Below are positions 11,776 through 22,476 of a stretch of 54,713 bases of DNA, piece after piece (positions within the stretch are counted from its first letter, which is position 1; each line of letters opens with the position of its first letter). Source of the stretch: Trichinella spiralis. Lineage: Eukaryota > Nematoda > Enoplea > Trichinellida > Trichinellidae. The notes beneath the pieces were generated by a model. It ran no database searches and was not told the origin of the DNA. It saw only the letters and a program-made list of their open reading frames with translations. The DNA lies in contig CM012955.1 of assembly GCA_000181795.3 (NCBI GenBank), positions 13,565,880 through 13,620,592 of the forward strand, read 5' to 3'. The position numbers and the translations under genes were made by a program.

Positions 11776-14517
11776 AGCACCTACACAAAATTAAAAATAC
11801 TTTGAGCATTAACATAAATAAACTGTATAAGCATGAAACAAGAACAAGCCATCATAACTGAAAAAATACTAAAACACTACAGTTACAAGCTAACAAAAAA
11901 TACATGCAAAAAAATCATGCATAATCACAAAATGTAATATATTATTTCCATTCATAGCAGTCAGATATTCTCACATTTGCCAATTCAAATATCCGCCTGC
12001 TATCCCACTTCGAACTTGTCCATTTTCCTACAAAATATCGAATGCAATATTCACATCTTTACACATAATTACAGAATATAAATGTAATGTAGAATATAAA
12101 TGTAGAAACTGGAATGTCCATTTATAAAGGAAATACACCTTTCACAACTGTAAAACAAGAAAAAAACATAAGCAATATATTAATGGTCAAAAGTTGAAGT
12201 TCGATAGTTAATTGAAGAATCAAAATGAGAAATTTTACAAAACATCTTTTATATATTATGTCGTAACTACACATAAAGCCATTTATTTACAAAACTTTTA
12301 CTCCATTTTATTAGCTGCTCATAATTATAGCCACGTAATTTTCATTTTTACTGCTACATTAGATGTCAGTAAACGTGACAATCACTTTATTACAGTAAGT
12401 TCATATGCACCAAATAATAAATGATTCAAACAATTCCAATAATGCTTGCAGAATTGTTTATAATTGGAAAAAATATGCCAAATTTGTGTGAAAAAACATT
12501 ACATGCGTAATTCACTCTCATAATTTCCTAGAATTGTTCTGTCATTAATAAAACACATCTGCAATGCACTGAATGGCAAACGGTGTATTTATTCGACTAA
12601 TCTGCTTATGAATTAACTGAAAACATTTAAAAAATGTGTCTAAAAGAACAAAAATGCAAAAAAATATTAACAAATAATTAAAAACACCACACGCTCAATT
12701 ATTATATAAATGAGCATTCGTGTACAGAGAAGCAGTGTTGAACTGCAATATTCAAATTGGAAATTTAGTTTAGTGAAAACGATACGCGAAAATATTGATA
12801 AAAGTTTGATTTCCGAATCGAATTTTCCCCATTTGTCCTCATTATTTACTGTATACAATGGAGCAAATCAATTTTGGTTGCACACAAACTTCAAATTAAC
12901 TGGAAAACTAAACTACTGTTATATGGCAATTGAAAAACGTTAGTAGCTACGCTGGTTTTACATGCCAGGGAAATGAAACTCTTGCAACATTGTGAAACTT
13001 ATATACATATATGTGTGTGTGTGAGTGAGTAATTAAAGATTAAAATTCTGAATTTTAGAGGACAAATAAATAAAATAATTAAAAAATTTCCGCAACAGAC
13101 AAACCGTGTGAAAAAAAAAATGGCTGCAAATGGTGCGCTCTGTGGTGTGCCGTTAAATGTGTAATGCAGTTGAATTTCACGTACCGGTGATTTAATTGGC
13201 TTGTTAAAGAAGAAAGTAAAAATAAATATTTTTTTGTCGCTTTACTTCAAGTTCTGGATGAACAATTGCTAAATTCGGGCAGTGTAAGTTTTCCACGCAG
13301 ACCGTGCAAAGTGCGCATAACCGGTTCCTCATGGAACACAACTGACGTCCCATAAAATTTCGGCCATCAATTTAAGCAAACTCCTCAGGGCCTACAGTAG
13401 CTCGCGATGCACGTAAGCGAAATTTATCGAAGAAAACACCACGCCCTTCATTGTCTCATACAGTAAACTGATAAAAAAAATTATCGCACTAGAACAATTA
13501 CTTCAAACATGCCACAACTTTCACAAATTACAATTGCCATTCGAATGTTCTTTTTGGCTAAATGAAATTCAAGAAATTTAATTAAAAAATTTTAAATTTC
13601 AACTATTTCAAAATACACGTTGGTTGAACCAAAAAAATAGTTATGACTTTTTTTCAATATTCAGAAAACATTTATAAAAATTATGCATATATTGTTATTG
13701 AGTGTGAAGTGCCGAATTTGCCTTGAATGTTTTATCTGCCAACTGATTAGCAGCTTTGTTTTGTGAATAATACATTGCAAGAAATACTGTTACACTTTGA
13801 AAAATGTAACAGATTTGAATAGCAATTCCAAAACTAGTACCGTTCCTAGTGACAACGTGAAATGCTTTACTAAGCAATACGTGTGAGCTAAAATACAGCG
13901 TAAGAAATATTTTTAAATTCAAAATAATGATAAAATGCTTTGTTTCATTTCAAAAAAATTTTTTTTATAATGTATTAATTTTAAAAATTACAATTTATCT
14001 GTATTTATACAATGAAATTCACACGTTGAACATTTCGTATGCAATTATATTTCATTTTATATTTTAAAAACATACATTTTTTATTTTTATTTTAAACAAA
14101 TCACTGATCATTGAACTGAACAATTAACACCAACTTCATCATTCTTAAATCATACTGTAAATGTGCACCTTTTATTTATTGGGCAGTTGTTGTTTATCAT
14201 CTGGTTATGAGATGTGTAGGGAGTGTGAATCTGCGTGAAATGTTGGTATCTTCTTTTTCATAATAAATTTTTTATGTTTATTATTTTTTGTAAGCATCCG
14301 TGTGCTTTTACATATGCTTGAGCTGTAAACATTTTCTTTTTTATCGACTTTTCACAATATAAATTGAAATATAATTATGAGCAGGATAAAAATTTTATGT
14401 ACATGTATATAGATGCGCTTATTTTCAAAAATTGTTTTTAATATGAAATGTTTAAAATTAAACTTTCAGACTGAGAAGAATTGACATGTAATGACAGTTT
14501 GAGCGAACTTTCTTGGA
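11776..14517. other. Divergent upstream region between PLCG and TMEM98
   Basis: This is 2.7 kb of AT-rich DNA that should contain both promoters. A TG-rich run lies at about 13010-13030. Short open frames at 12667-12943 (both strands) have no recognisable motif. A hydrophobic minus-strand frame at 13695-13922 is listed separately. A splice-acceptor-like ttaaactttcag ends at about 14470, about 50 bases before the TMEM98 ATG. Confidence 0.5.
13695..13922 (-). CDS. Possible 3'-terminal exon of an unrecognised small membrane protein
   Basis: A minus-strand open frame of up to 75 codons follows a good acceptor, ctgtattttag, at about 13889-13898. The encoded segment has two hydrophobic stretches (around SHVLLSKAFHVV and GIAIQICYIFQSVTVFLAMYY) and a polar tail with several Lys, Asn and Ala residues. 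No ATG lies at its head and no upstream exon was found, so this may be chance. I do not recognise the family. Confidence 0.2.
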   Translation of the reverse strand: MNLKIFLTLYFSSHVLLSKAFHVVTRNGTSFGIAIQICYIFQSVTVFLAMYYSQNKAANQLADKTFKANSALHTQ

Positions 14518-16014
14518 ATGGAGTTAGTTGTGGCTTTTGCAATTGCGGTTCTTACTATAATTTTTGTTGGCTCTGTGGTTGCGTTGGGTTTGATATGTCG
14601 ACATCGCTTTTACGCGAAGCAGCTGGACGAAAAGCCGATATTGAAATACTCCAAGGACGAGAATTCAGATGGAAAGATGGCAGCCCATTTTGGAGAATTT
14701 GAACTCGATGATGTTTTGCAGCTCAGCCCAAACATTGGTGAGTTGTGAGCGTGTGATATTTATTTTCTTTTATGCTTAAAATTTTTTTAATTTTACACTT
14801 TGAAACAGTGTTGAATTCTACATCCCATCTTCGAATGTTTGTTCATGCATGCGTTGTTTATTAACCCAGTTTGTGCAGCAAGCACACTGCGCAAATGTTA
14901 GTTTGACTGTCCTATTTTAATTTTTTCAAGCTGCATTTATGTTGTTACATTTTTTTTTCTACACGAACAATGCCAACGTCTGTAGCGAGAATATAAATTA
15001 CTAAAGTTGCATTTGCTTAAGTTTGGATGTTGTAATTTGGATTTAGTTTAGTGATTAATGCGTATTTAATTTCACTTGTTCAAACATTTGAGAAATAAGA
15101 GGTTGTTCAACTGCAAAGGTTTCATGAAAGGTCAAGTATTTGATTTATATATATATACATATTAGCTGAACAAAAAACTCTGGTTGGTTGTATTTATTTA
15201 GTGAAGAATATACATAAAAATTTTTACATCAGAAGTAAATATTCAGTTTGAAGCTAGTGATAAAATGGAGAAATGAAATTAAACTGCCAACATGTGCAAT
15301 GCTTCCTTGATTGTGTGTGTGTTGACGTCAATGCACGTCAGGAGAATAAAAAGTAGTTGCTGAATGACCCCCCCCTTTTCACAATCGCCACCATTCCTTG
15401 AATTGGTGCTTTTCAGTGACGAGCGTTTATTGCTGATGTATGGCATTCGTTGATTTTTATGTTTTTTTCTGTTTTTAGAAAAAATTTTGAAAGAAAAAAC
15501 ATGGATGTATGATACAAGTGGCTTGGTGGAGCATTGTTTGTCTATACTGCGTACTTGTCATTGGATGACTGATAAACTGAGCGGCCTTTCATTCAGTCCT
15601 GTTCATGGTAACCAGGTGATAAGTTGTTGTTAATTTTAATATATATATATATATATCAGTAAAGTGTATTTTAATGGGATATATTTGTAGGCTGTTATGG
15701 ACGAAGTTCGCCTGGCTACACGTCGAGTGATGCCCCGAGTGGATGATCTTGTCCGGGCAATGTACAGCTTCAATGGAAAAGGCGTACAAGCGACACTGTT
15801 AGAAGCTCGGGCAGCTGCTCTCATATTGGCAACCAATAATTTGGTGCTCGCTTTTCGTGCCGCATATCCAACTGCTGTTGAAAATGTCGAATGGCTGCGA
15901 GTTGCTTTGTCCGATTTGGAGATGCATCTGCAACAGCTGCGAGAAGCATCGCAAAGTGAAGAACTCCAATGCCAACAATTGAAAGATACCAGTTCAACTT
16001 CTACTCCAATTTGA
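14518..16014 (+). CDS. TMEM98: Transmembrane protein 98
   Basis: This is a single-pass membrane protein; its vertebrate counterpart is known for ER/plasma-membrane localisation and for binding MYRF to restrain its self-cleavage. Three exons (14518-14737, 15479-15615, 15691-16014) join in phase to give 226 residues, the length I recall for the human protein. The N-terminal membrane segment (residues ~3-27) is followed by the basic CRHRFYAKQ. Next comes GEFELDDVLQLSPNI, matching the family's SELELDDVVITNPHIE. The cytosolic-type helical domain follows, with WMYDTSGLVEHCLSILRTCH, VMPRVDDLVRAMY, LLEARAAALILATNNLVLAFR and VEWLRVALSDLEMHLQQLREA. A reading in another frame across exon 1 is a shadow. 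A 3' splice acceptor lies about 50 bases upstream of the ATG. Confidence 0.93.
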
Positions 16015-16490
16015 CACTTATCCGCAAAAAAATAATTTGTTTTTTATTGTTTTACAAAATTATTTTCTTTAAAATACTTTTGACTTGTGTTTTACAATCT
16101 GCAATTGCTGCAAATTAACAATGCAAGTTTCGCTTTAAGAAAAAAAATGCTTTTCACATATATACTCTGTTCACACTGCAGCCAGCAGTGCGTTATGCAA
16201 ATGCAGATGTGCAGTTTGTTTGTTTGTTTTTATTTAAATTTTCAGAAATATTTATTCATTATTTATTATTATGTTTCTTTTTGTAGCGTAAGCGGGTTCG
16301 CTGAATACTGTTTGAACAATAATTTTCAGCTATTTGTTTTCAATGTATGAATAAAATATATCTGTTCCAAAATAAATGATCATTATGATTATCATTATTG
16401 CTCTGCAATTGCGAAACAATTATTTTGCAAATTTACTTTTTTTTAATTTTAACATTAAAAGTTTTGCAATTGAGATTTTTGATTCTACGA
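16015..16490. other. TMEM98 3' UTR and PSTK upstream region
   Basis: AATAAA signals occur near 16350-16375, about 120-140 bases before the PSTK ATG. The two genes are on the same strand and only 476 bases apart. No clear trans-splice acceptor was found next to the PSTK start, so an operon is possible but not shown. Confidence 0.5.
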
Positions 16491-17759
16491 ATGCCGTTTG
16501 CAACGTTGGCAATTGTTTTTGGTATACCTGCTTGTGGAAAGACGTCCCTTTGCAAACGGATAGTAGACTTTTTCAACGCAGACGAATCCAATCGCTCGGA
16601 TATTCATGTTGTGCATATTTGTTACGACGAAATTCTTGAACATGCCAAATTATGCACAAATCAGGTATGAAAAAAGGAGACAATTTTCGTTGTAGTCGTC
16701 AATTATTTGTAGTGGAAATCGATGAGAAATATGATATTGGATTCTGTTGACGCTGTTGCGGTTGGTTTGAATTCAAAAGATGCTTATGTGAAGCCAGCTG
16801 CCGTAGATGCGGACATCTGGAACAAAATTGTCGCTTTGGTTCCAAATTTCGATGCTACGTGGAGCAAAATAATTTTCCTCATCGACGACAACATGTACTA
16901 TCGAAGCATGCGCTTTTCGTATTATCGTCTTGCTCGCAAGCGTGAATTGCTTTTATCATTTCGTCCATCCATTGTATATGGTAATTGAAGAAATATGCAA
17001 ATTTCTTTTTTCAGATCAATTCGGCTTTTGTCAGTTGTACATGCAGTGCGATTTGGAGCGTGCTTTGATTCAGAATCGTGGTCGAAAACCGGATGCCGTC
17101 GTTTCAGATGAGACGATAAAAAGAATGGCCGAAAAAATTCAAATACCGGCAGAAAAATGGGAAGAAAACAGCTATACTGTAATTGTGGATAATTCTGACA
17201 GTGAAGTTCACTTATCCAAGTTTGATGACAATTTTTTTTCTCCAATCAAAATTCACCCTTTCATAAGTGTAAACATGTTTAATAATAGAATTGGTAATTT
17301 TTTACTCGAAAGTTTTTCAAAATTCTTGCCCGAACTGAGTGAAGATGTGAACAATGATAAGGTAAGTTTGCAGGAAGAATTCTATTCCAAATTTCCATAA
17401 TTTATTGTTAATACAATATTGTAGATGACTTATAATATCGAATCGTGCACAAATCGTATGCATCGTCTTGACTTGCTTCTCAGGGGGATAATACATCAAG
17501 AAGTGGAAAATAAACTTTCTCACAGTGAGTAGAATTTGTTTGTTTGTTTTTATTTCTTTTAATTTATTCATTTTTATTGCTTTTATGTTGATATTTGTGT
17601 TTTCAAGATGAATTAAAAGAAAAGAAGTTATGGTTTGGTCGTTTAAGTCGGGCAAAGCAAAGTTTGATGAACATGGCCAGAGCTGACATCAGTTTGGACG
17701 AAAATGACGTGCAGATGTGGAGAATAATGCTGTTAGATAGGGCTGATTTGTTACGATGA
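16491..17759 (+). CDS. PSTK: L-seryl-tRNA(Sec) kinase
   Basis: The enzyme phosphorylates Ser-tRNA(Sec), the first committed step in making selenocysteinyl-tRNA in eukaryotes. Five exons (16491-16664, 16713-16941, 17015-17361, 17425-17524, 17608-17759) join in phase to give 333 residues, close to the ~348 of human PSTK. The P-loop is GIPACGKTS near the N-terminus. The second exon ends with IIFLIDDNMYYRSMR and YYRLARK, matching the family's LVLDDNFYYQSMR...YQLARK, and the third exon opens with FGFCQLYMQCDLERAL. The family-typical NRGRKP and AEKWEENSYTV motifs follow. The C-terminal domain is divergent, as is usual. The intron that interrupts 'LARK...GFCQL' is 73 bases long. Confidence 0.92.
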
Positions 17760-19026
17760 TGACGAATTTTCCTTTTGCAAAAATGTTTCAAATCTTAGCT
17801 CTTTCTTCTTTCTCTGCAATTTATCAAAACAGACATACGCTTTATGACATATTACCTTTACAGCTTGCACATGTGTCAACTGTGAATAATAATAATAAAG
17901 AAACTTTTTTGTACAATCTCTATACTGATATTTGTTCTGTGGCATAAAAAGTTATCGACTAATTTTCCACATTCCGTTTTACCATTGTTAATGTTGCAAG
18001 CAATTTGGCGACATTGCTTGTTGCTGGCTAGTTGTGTTAGCTTACGATGATATAAGCACAATAATTGAACTTTTAATGTCAACACAGCGGCTCACAGGCA
18101 ATTTTTTTCCTGTCAAAGATACATTTTTGTTGAAAAGCGAACAAATGTATACGTTGGGAAGAGTTTTTTTTTCTTTTGTCTGCATGTAAAAGTCAAATGC
18201 ATCATAAAAACTGTTGAATAATGATGATTCAGATTTATAATTTTCAATTTAAATGAAGAAAAATAAAATGAAAAACTGACATTTAATTAAGGAATATTTT
18301 AATAATCTATTAAAAGAAAAGAAATAATCAGCAAAAATTGTATATATTTCATGTAGTTGGTGCTTTAATATCATAAATCAAGCGCATACATTTTCATCGC
18401 ATGAATGATATGACCGCTACTGTTATGATAAAAATCAATAAATTTCCCGAATACTAAAATCGATAAAATAAAACTTTATACTTTGAAATAATGAAAATTA
18501 TTTATAATTTTAATTAATAAAATATCCTGATAAAATGTTATTTCACAAATTAAACAGAAATAATAAAATTTTAATTTTACAATTCACTGTAAACAATATG
18601 CAAATCATGCATGCATAAACTAAGTATTGAAATAATACTTAAAGTTTAATTAAAAATTTCCTTAATATTACATTTCTTATACGTTTTATGCTTTTTTGAA
18701 TTTTTTATTTAATCAATTGCCATCATTTTGAATTCATAATTCGTAAAATTACAGTACACCAACTCGAATAGAAGAATGTTAACATTTCGATTTGACAAAA
18801 AGTTTCCTTTAGCATAATTTTAAATTATTAATTAACTTTTAACTTATATTTTTCCCAATAAATTCAGTTTTCTGAAATGAATTTTGAATACGTATCAAAA
18901 ATTATTCCTGCGTATCATTTTGTAGTCTGAGACACGTTGGACAATCGTCAAGTCAGTCGAGTTTTTTGTTGCGGTCGAAGTGCTTTTCCTTCTTTTGATA
19001 CCTCTCCTTTGTGCTAAATCAATCAT
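17760..19026. other. AT-rich intergenic DNA between PSTK and DDOST
   Basis: The block is very A/T rich (especially 18200-18900). Short chance frames are present but none with protein-like signal. Presumed PSTK 3' UTR and DDOST promoter. Confidence 0.6.
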
Positions 19027-21468
19027 ATGTTTGCGTTACTTGTCATGCTGTGGATAACGAATCATGCAACTACAACAGAAACTGCCGGAAAAATACTGGT
19101 ACTGGTTGATGGTATGCATGTTCGGGAAACACATTCGGCATATTTTGAACAACTGAAAAGTAAGTAGCTCATTGGTGATTATTACAGTGCGTAACATTTC
19201 AATGTAGAGCTTGAATTTTTTGAAAGACGCAACCTACAGGCGAATGCCATATTATTTTTCGTTGTAAATGTTGTTTGCTGTTAGATCTGGGCTTTGAAGT
19301 CACCTTTCGCATGGCCGATGATCCGACGTTGGTGCTGTCGAAATACGGTGAGCTGTTGTATCATCACATTGCTATATTTGCTCCGTCAACAATTGGTATG
19401 CCAAGATATTTATTTTAATATAGAAAAATTGAATCAGTTGCGCTGAAAATTGAATATTTTTAGAATTTGGCGGGGCAGTGAACGTTCCCGAAATTGTTGA
19501 CTTTGTTGATCACGGCGGAAATGTTTTGGTAGCTGGTGATTCACGAATTGGTTAGGATGGTTCAATACGATTCTGCTTGTTGTTGAATACTGATGCACAA
19601 ATTTGATTATTTTCATTTCTTTTTAGGACAAGCAATTGGTTCTTTGGCTGCTGAATGTGGTTTTGAATTTGGTGAAAACAGCACTGCCATGATCGACCAT
19701 TTCAACAAAGATGAAGCTCTCGACAACGGTCATCACACGACTTTTTTTGTCAATTCAGAAAACGTTGCTGAAGCGGATATCATTGTGGAAAAGAAGAATT
19801 TAGCTCCAGTTGTTTATCGAGGAACAGGGTACAATTGACGATATGATTGTGCTGTTTCTCAAGAAGAAAAAGTTCTCTGATTTTTTAGGCTTATCAGACA
19901 TGAAAACAATCCGCTTACGTTGTCAATAATGCACGCTCCACGAACGGCTTATGCACGATCACTCGAAGGCGAAGCAGGAATGGTGAGAAACTGAAGTTTT
20001 GCTTTGCACGTGAATTAAATTTATGCATGTGAAGTGAAATTATTTGAAATTATTTTTTTTGCCGCTTTACTACAGTCGAACGTAATTTTGCAGGTTGGTA
20101 TTAAGGTAATGACCGAATTTTCACAATATAGAACATTTTCAGTTTTATGCATTTCCTGAACATTGTTGTTACAGTAGGAAAATATGTGGTGATTTTCTTT
20201 TTCAAGCATTTGTATTTTCTTTTTTTTTATCAATTCGAAAATTGTTTTGCTTGTATGTTGTAAAAATTCTGATTTAAACAATGATTACATTGGCAACAAA
20301 TTGAAAATGTAAAAGTTGCATGTTTTCGTAGAATTTTGTATGTACGTAGATATTTTGTTCAACTTGTTTGAACTGAATAATCTGTGGGTGGTGGTGAAAT
20401 TAATTTTGCAGTTATATGACAAAGTTTGAAATCGAATTATTTAATAATATTTTATTTCAGGTTAACAGAAAGGCGCTTTGGCGTTTAATTGGAAATAACG
20501 CAGTTCTCGTTGGCGCGGTGCAAGCCAAGAACAATGCTCGCGTTGTTTTCACTGGATCGTTGGACATGTTCTCTGATGAATTTATCAATAGCAACTATGT
20601 CCAAGAAGGAGGGAAAAAGTATGAAATTGATAATGAAATACGAATATGCATAGCTTTTGTGCTATTTTTAAATGGAATTTATTTTAAAGTAGTTTTTTTC
20701 TTGTTCATTGAGAATACAAATAAAGTTTTTCTTCAGAATTGTGCCAACTGGCAATAGGGATTTTGTCAAAGCAATTAGTGAATGGGTTTTCAAGAGGAAA
20801 GGTGTGCTTCGAGTGAAGTCAATTCGTCATCATCGATCTGGTGAACTTCTTCCACCGCCCGACTATACAATCATGGATGGTGTTGTAAGTGTAGAAAATT
20901 TCCAATTTTGAACACAGTTATTGTCATTTTTGTTTTCAGGAATACGAGATTGAAGTGGAAGAGTTGAAAAATGGTCTTTGGGTTCCGTACACAGTGAACG
21001 ATATGCAGATGGAGTTTGTTCGCATTGATCCGTTCATTCGAATGACAATGAAAAGCAAAGGTATTGTTCAATTGAAAATTGTGTTATTCACTCGTGAGAA
21101 TTTAATAATTTGTTATTATTATTATTATAAGCTGGTAAGTATAAAGCGAATTTCAAAGTGCCGGACGTATATGGAGTGTACAAGTTTTTGGTCGACTACA
21201 GTCGCATTGGATGGACACATTTGAGAAATGTTACACAGGTTTGCCAAATTTTTCGTTTGGTTGTTTATTTCTGAACACGAATAATCATAATCATGTTGTT
21301 GTTTTTCAGGTGTCCGTACGACCATTTAAGCATTATCAGTTCGAGCGCTTTGTTCCATCAGCTTACCCGTATTACATATCCGCATTCACAATGATGCTGA
21401 GTGTGTTCGTTTTTTCATTTTTCTTTCTCTATCATCAAGATGTGAATGTGCAGAAGAAGAACAATTAG
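19027..21468 (+). CDS. DDOST: Dolichyl-diphosphooligosaccharide-protein glycosyltransferase 48 kDa subunit (OST48)
   Basis: A core subunit of the ER oligosaccharyltransferase that N-glycosylates nascent chains. Ten exons fit phase: 19027-19159, 19285-19395, 19464-19550, 19627-19828, 19889-19982, 20461-20618, 20737-20884, 20940-21060, 21132-21238 and 21310-21468. They give about 439 residues (human ~456). A cleavable signal peptide ([16 protein letters not shown]) precedes [16 protein letters not shown]. Further landmarks are [86 protein letters not shown] and the C-terminal membrane segment at [21 protein letters not shown], followed by a short cytosolic tail. All are hallmarks of the family (Wbp1/OST48). 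Confidence 0.96.
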
Positions 21469-21789
21469 ATGATGAACGAATCGGGTTGAACGAGAAGTGT
21501 TTTAATACAGTTTCGGTATTGCTGAATGATATACATACATAAATACATACATACATATTTATATGAATAAATGAATACATGAATTGACATTAGTAGAGTT
21601 GATTTGAAATTGAAGGGGAAAAAGACAGAAGTCAAAATATTGAAATTTAAATAAAATACGCATCGATTTTTGTTTTTCCATCTTGACGATAGATGCATTG
21701 CAGAATATACATACAGTAATTGAACGACCGCGTACAGACGCGGAGGAGGAAGGTACTGAAGCTGTACGAGTATTGTGGGCGTGGGCGTG
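21469..21789. other. Convergent spacer between DDOST and the globin-like gene
   Basis: Contains a tetranucleotide run of the CATA type (about 21530-21565) and AT-rich 3' sequence. No gene was seen. Confidence 0.6.
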
Positions 21790-22476
21790 TCACAGTGATG
21801 TGGTCTGTTCGTTGCATTGTTGCGGATCAGGCACTACTGGCGTGGATGAGGACGACGACGACGAATTGGCGTTGCTGATGTAAAAGCTGAACGGACAGCC
21901 GATCGAATCGTCCGATCCGGGTTCAGCGTAGACTTGGCTCTGGGGGCGCATGTGGCTTCGGCGCCGTACGCCTTCGTTGAAGGCGCTTTTCATCTCGGCG
22001 ACGGTGAACATGAGCAGCTTGTTCCAGCTGAGACAGTCTTTGCTTCGGCATATGTCGCTGTAGCCGGTGATGCTGAGGACGATTTCATTTTTGATCATCA
22101 ACCATATCGGCGCCTCGAAAGTCACCTTCCTGTTCAAACTGTGCCGCTGGCCCAGACCTCGTATATTGTCGACAGCTTGTTGCCAGTCGGCCGGGTCGTC
22201 GCTGACGCACAACAGCTGGACCAAGTTTTGCCAAAAGTCGGCGAACCGTTGGCAGAAACTCCTGAATTTGGCGTCGTTCAGCAGATGCTTGCCCGACAAG
22301 CTGTGGAAGCTGGTCGCTTTGGAAAAAGCCGGACAAGCGACCAGTATTTTGGCGAACAGCCGCTGTGCCCAGAGGGTGTGGTCGCCGATCTTTTGCCAAG
22401 TCTGCCGAATTGCCTGTCTGTCGTTGTCGTTCAACTCCAAAACTTTGCCGGTCGTGAAGCTTTCCACACGGAGCAT
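21790..22476 (-). CDS. Globin-like protein, single exon
   Basis: One uninterrupted frame encodes 228 residues. Residues ~15-172 fit a globin fold. An A-helix-like stretch DNDRQAIRQTWQKIG is followed by LWAQRLFAKILVACPAF (B/C helices) and an E-helix region AKFRSFCQRFADFWQNLVQLL. The F-helix has RGLGQRHSLN, with the presumed haem-binding proximal His at residue ~112. A G/H-helix pair contains a typical LSWNKLLMFTVAEMKSAF. By alignment to nematode-type globins the distal E7 position appears to be Phe rather than His or Gln, which is a visual inference. A ~55-residue tail, rich in Ser and Pro, lies beyond the fold. Unlike its intron-rich neighbours it has no intron, and GC content is much higher than in the flanks. 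A long antisense frame over it is a shadow. Confidence 0.75.
   Translation of the reverse strand: MLRVESFTTGKVLELNDNDRQAIRQTWQKIGDHTLWAQRLFAKILVACPAFSKATSFHSLSGKHLLNDAKFRSFCQRFADFWQNLVQLLCVSDDPADWQQAVDNIRGLGQRHSLNRKVTFEAPIWLMIKNEIVLSITGYSDICRSKDCLSWNKLLMFTVAEMKSAFNEGVRRRSHMRPQSQVYAEPGSDDSIGCPFSFYISNANSSSSSSSTPVVPDPQQCNEQTTSL

Noticed and set aside
12667-12943. Open frames on both strands of similar length
   Set aside because: Neither shows a domain, signal peptide or splice context. The overlap on both strands suggests chance.
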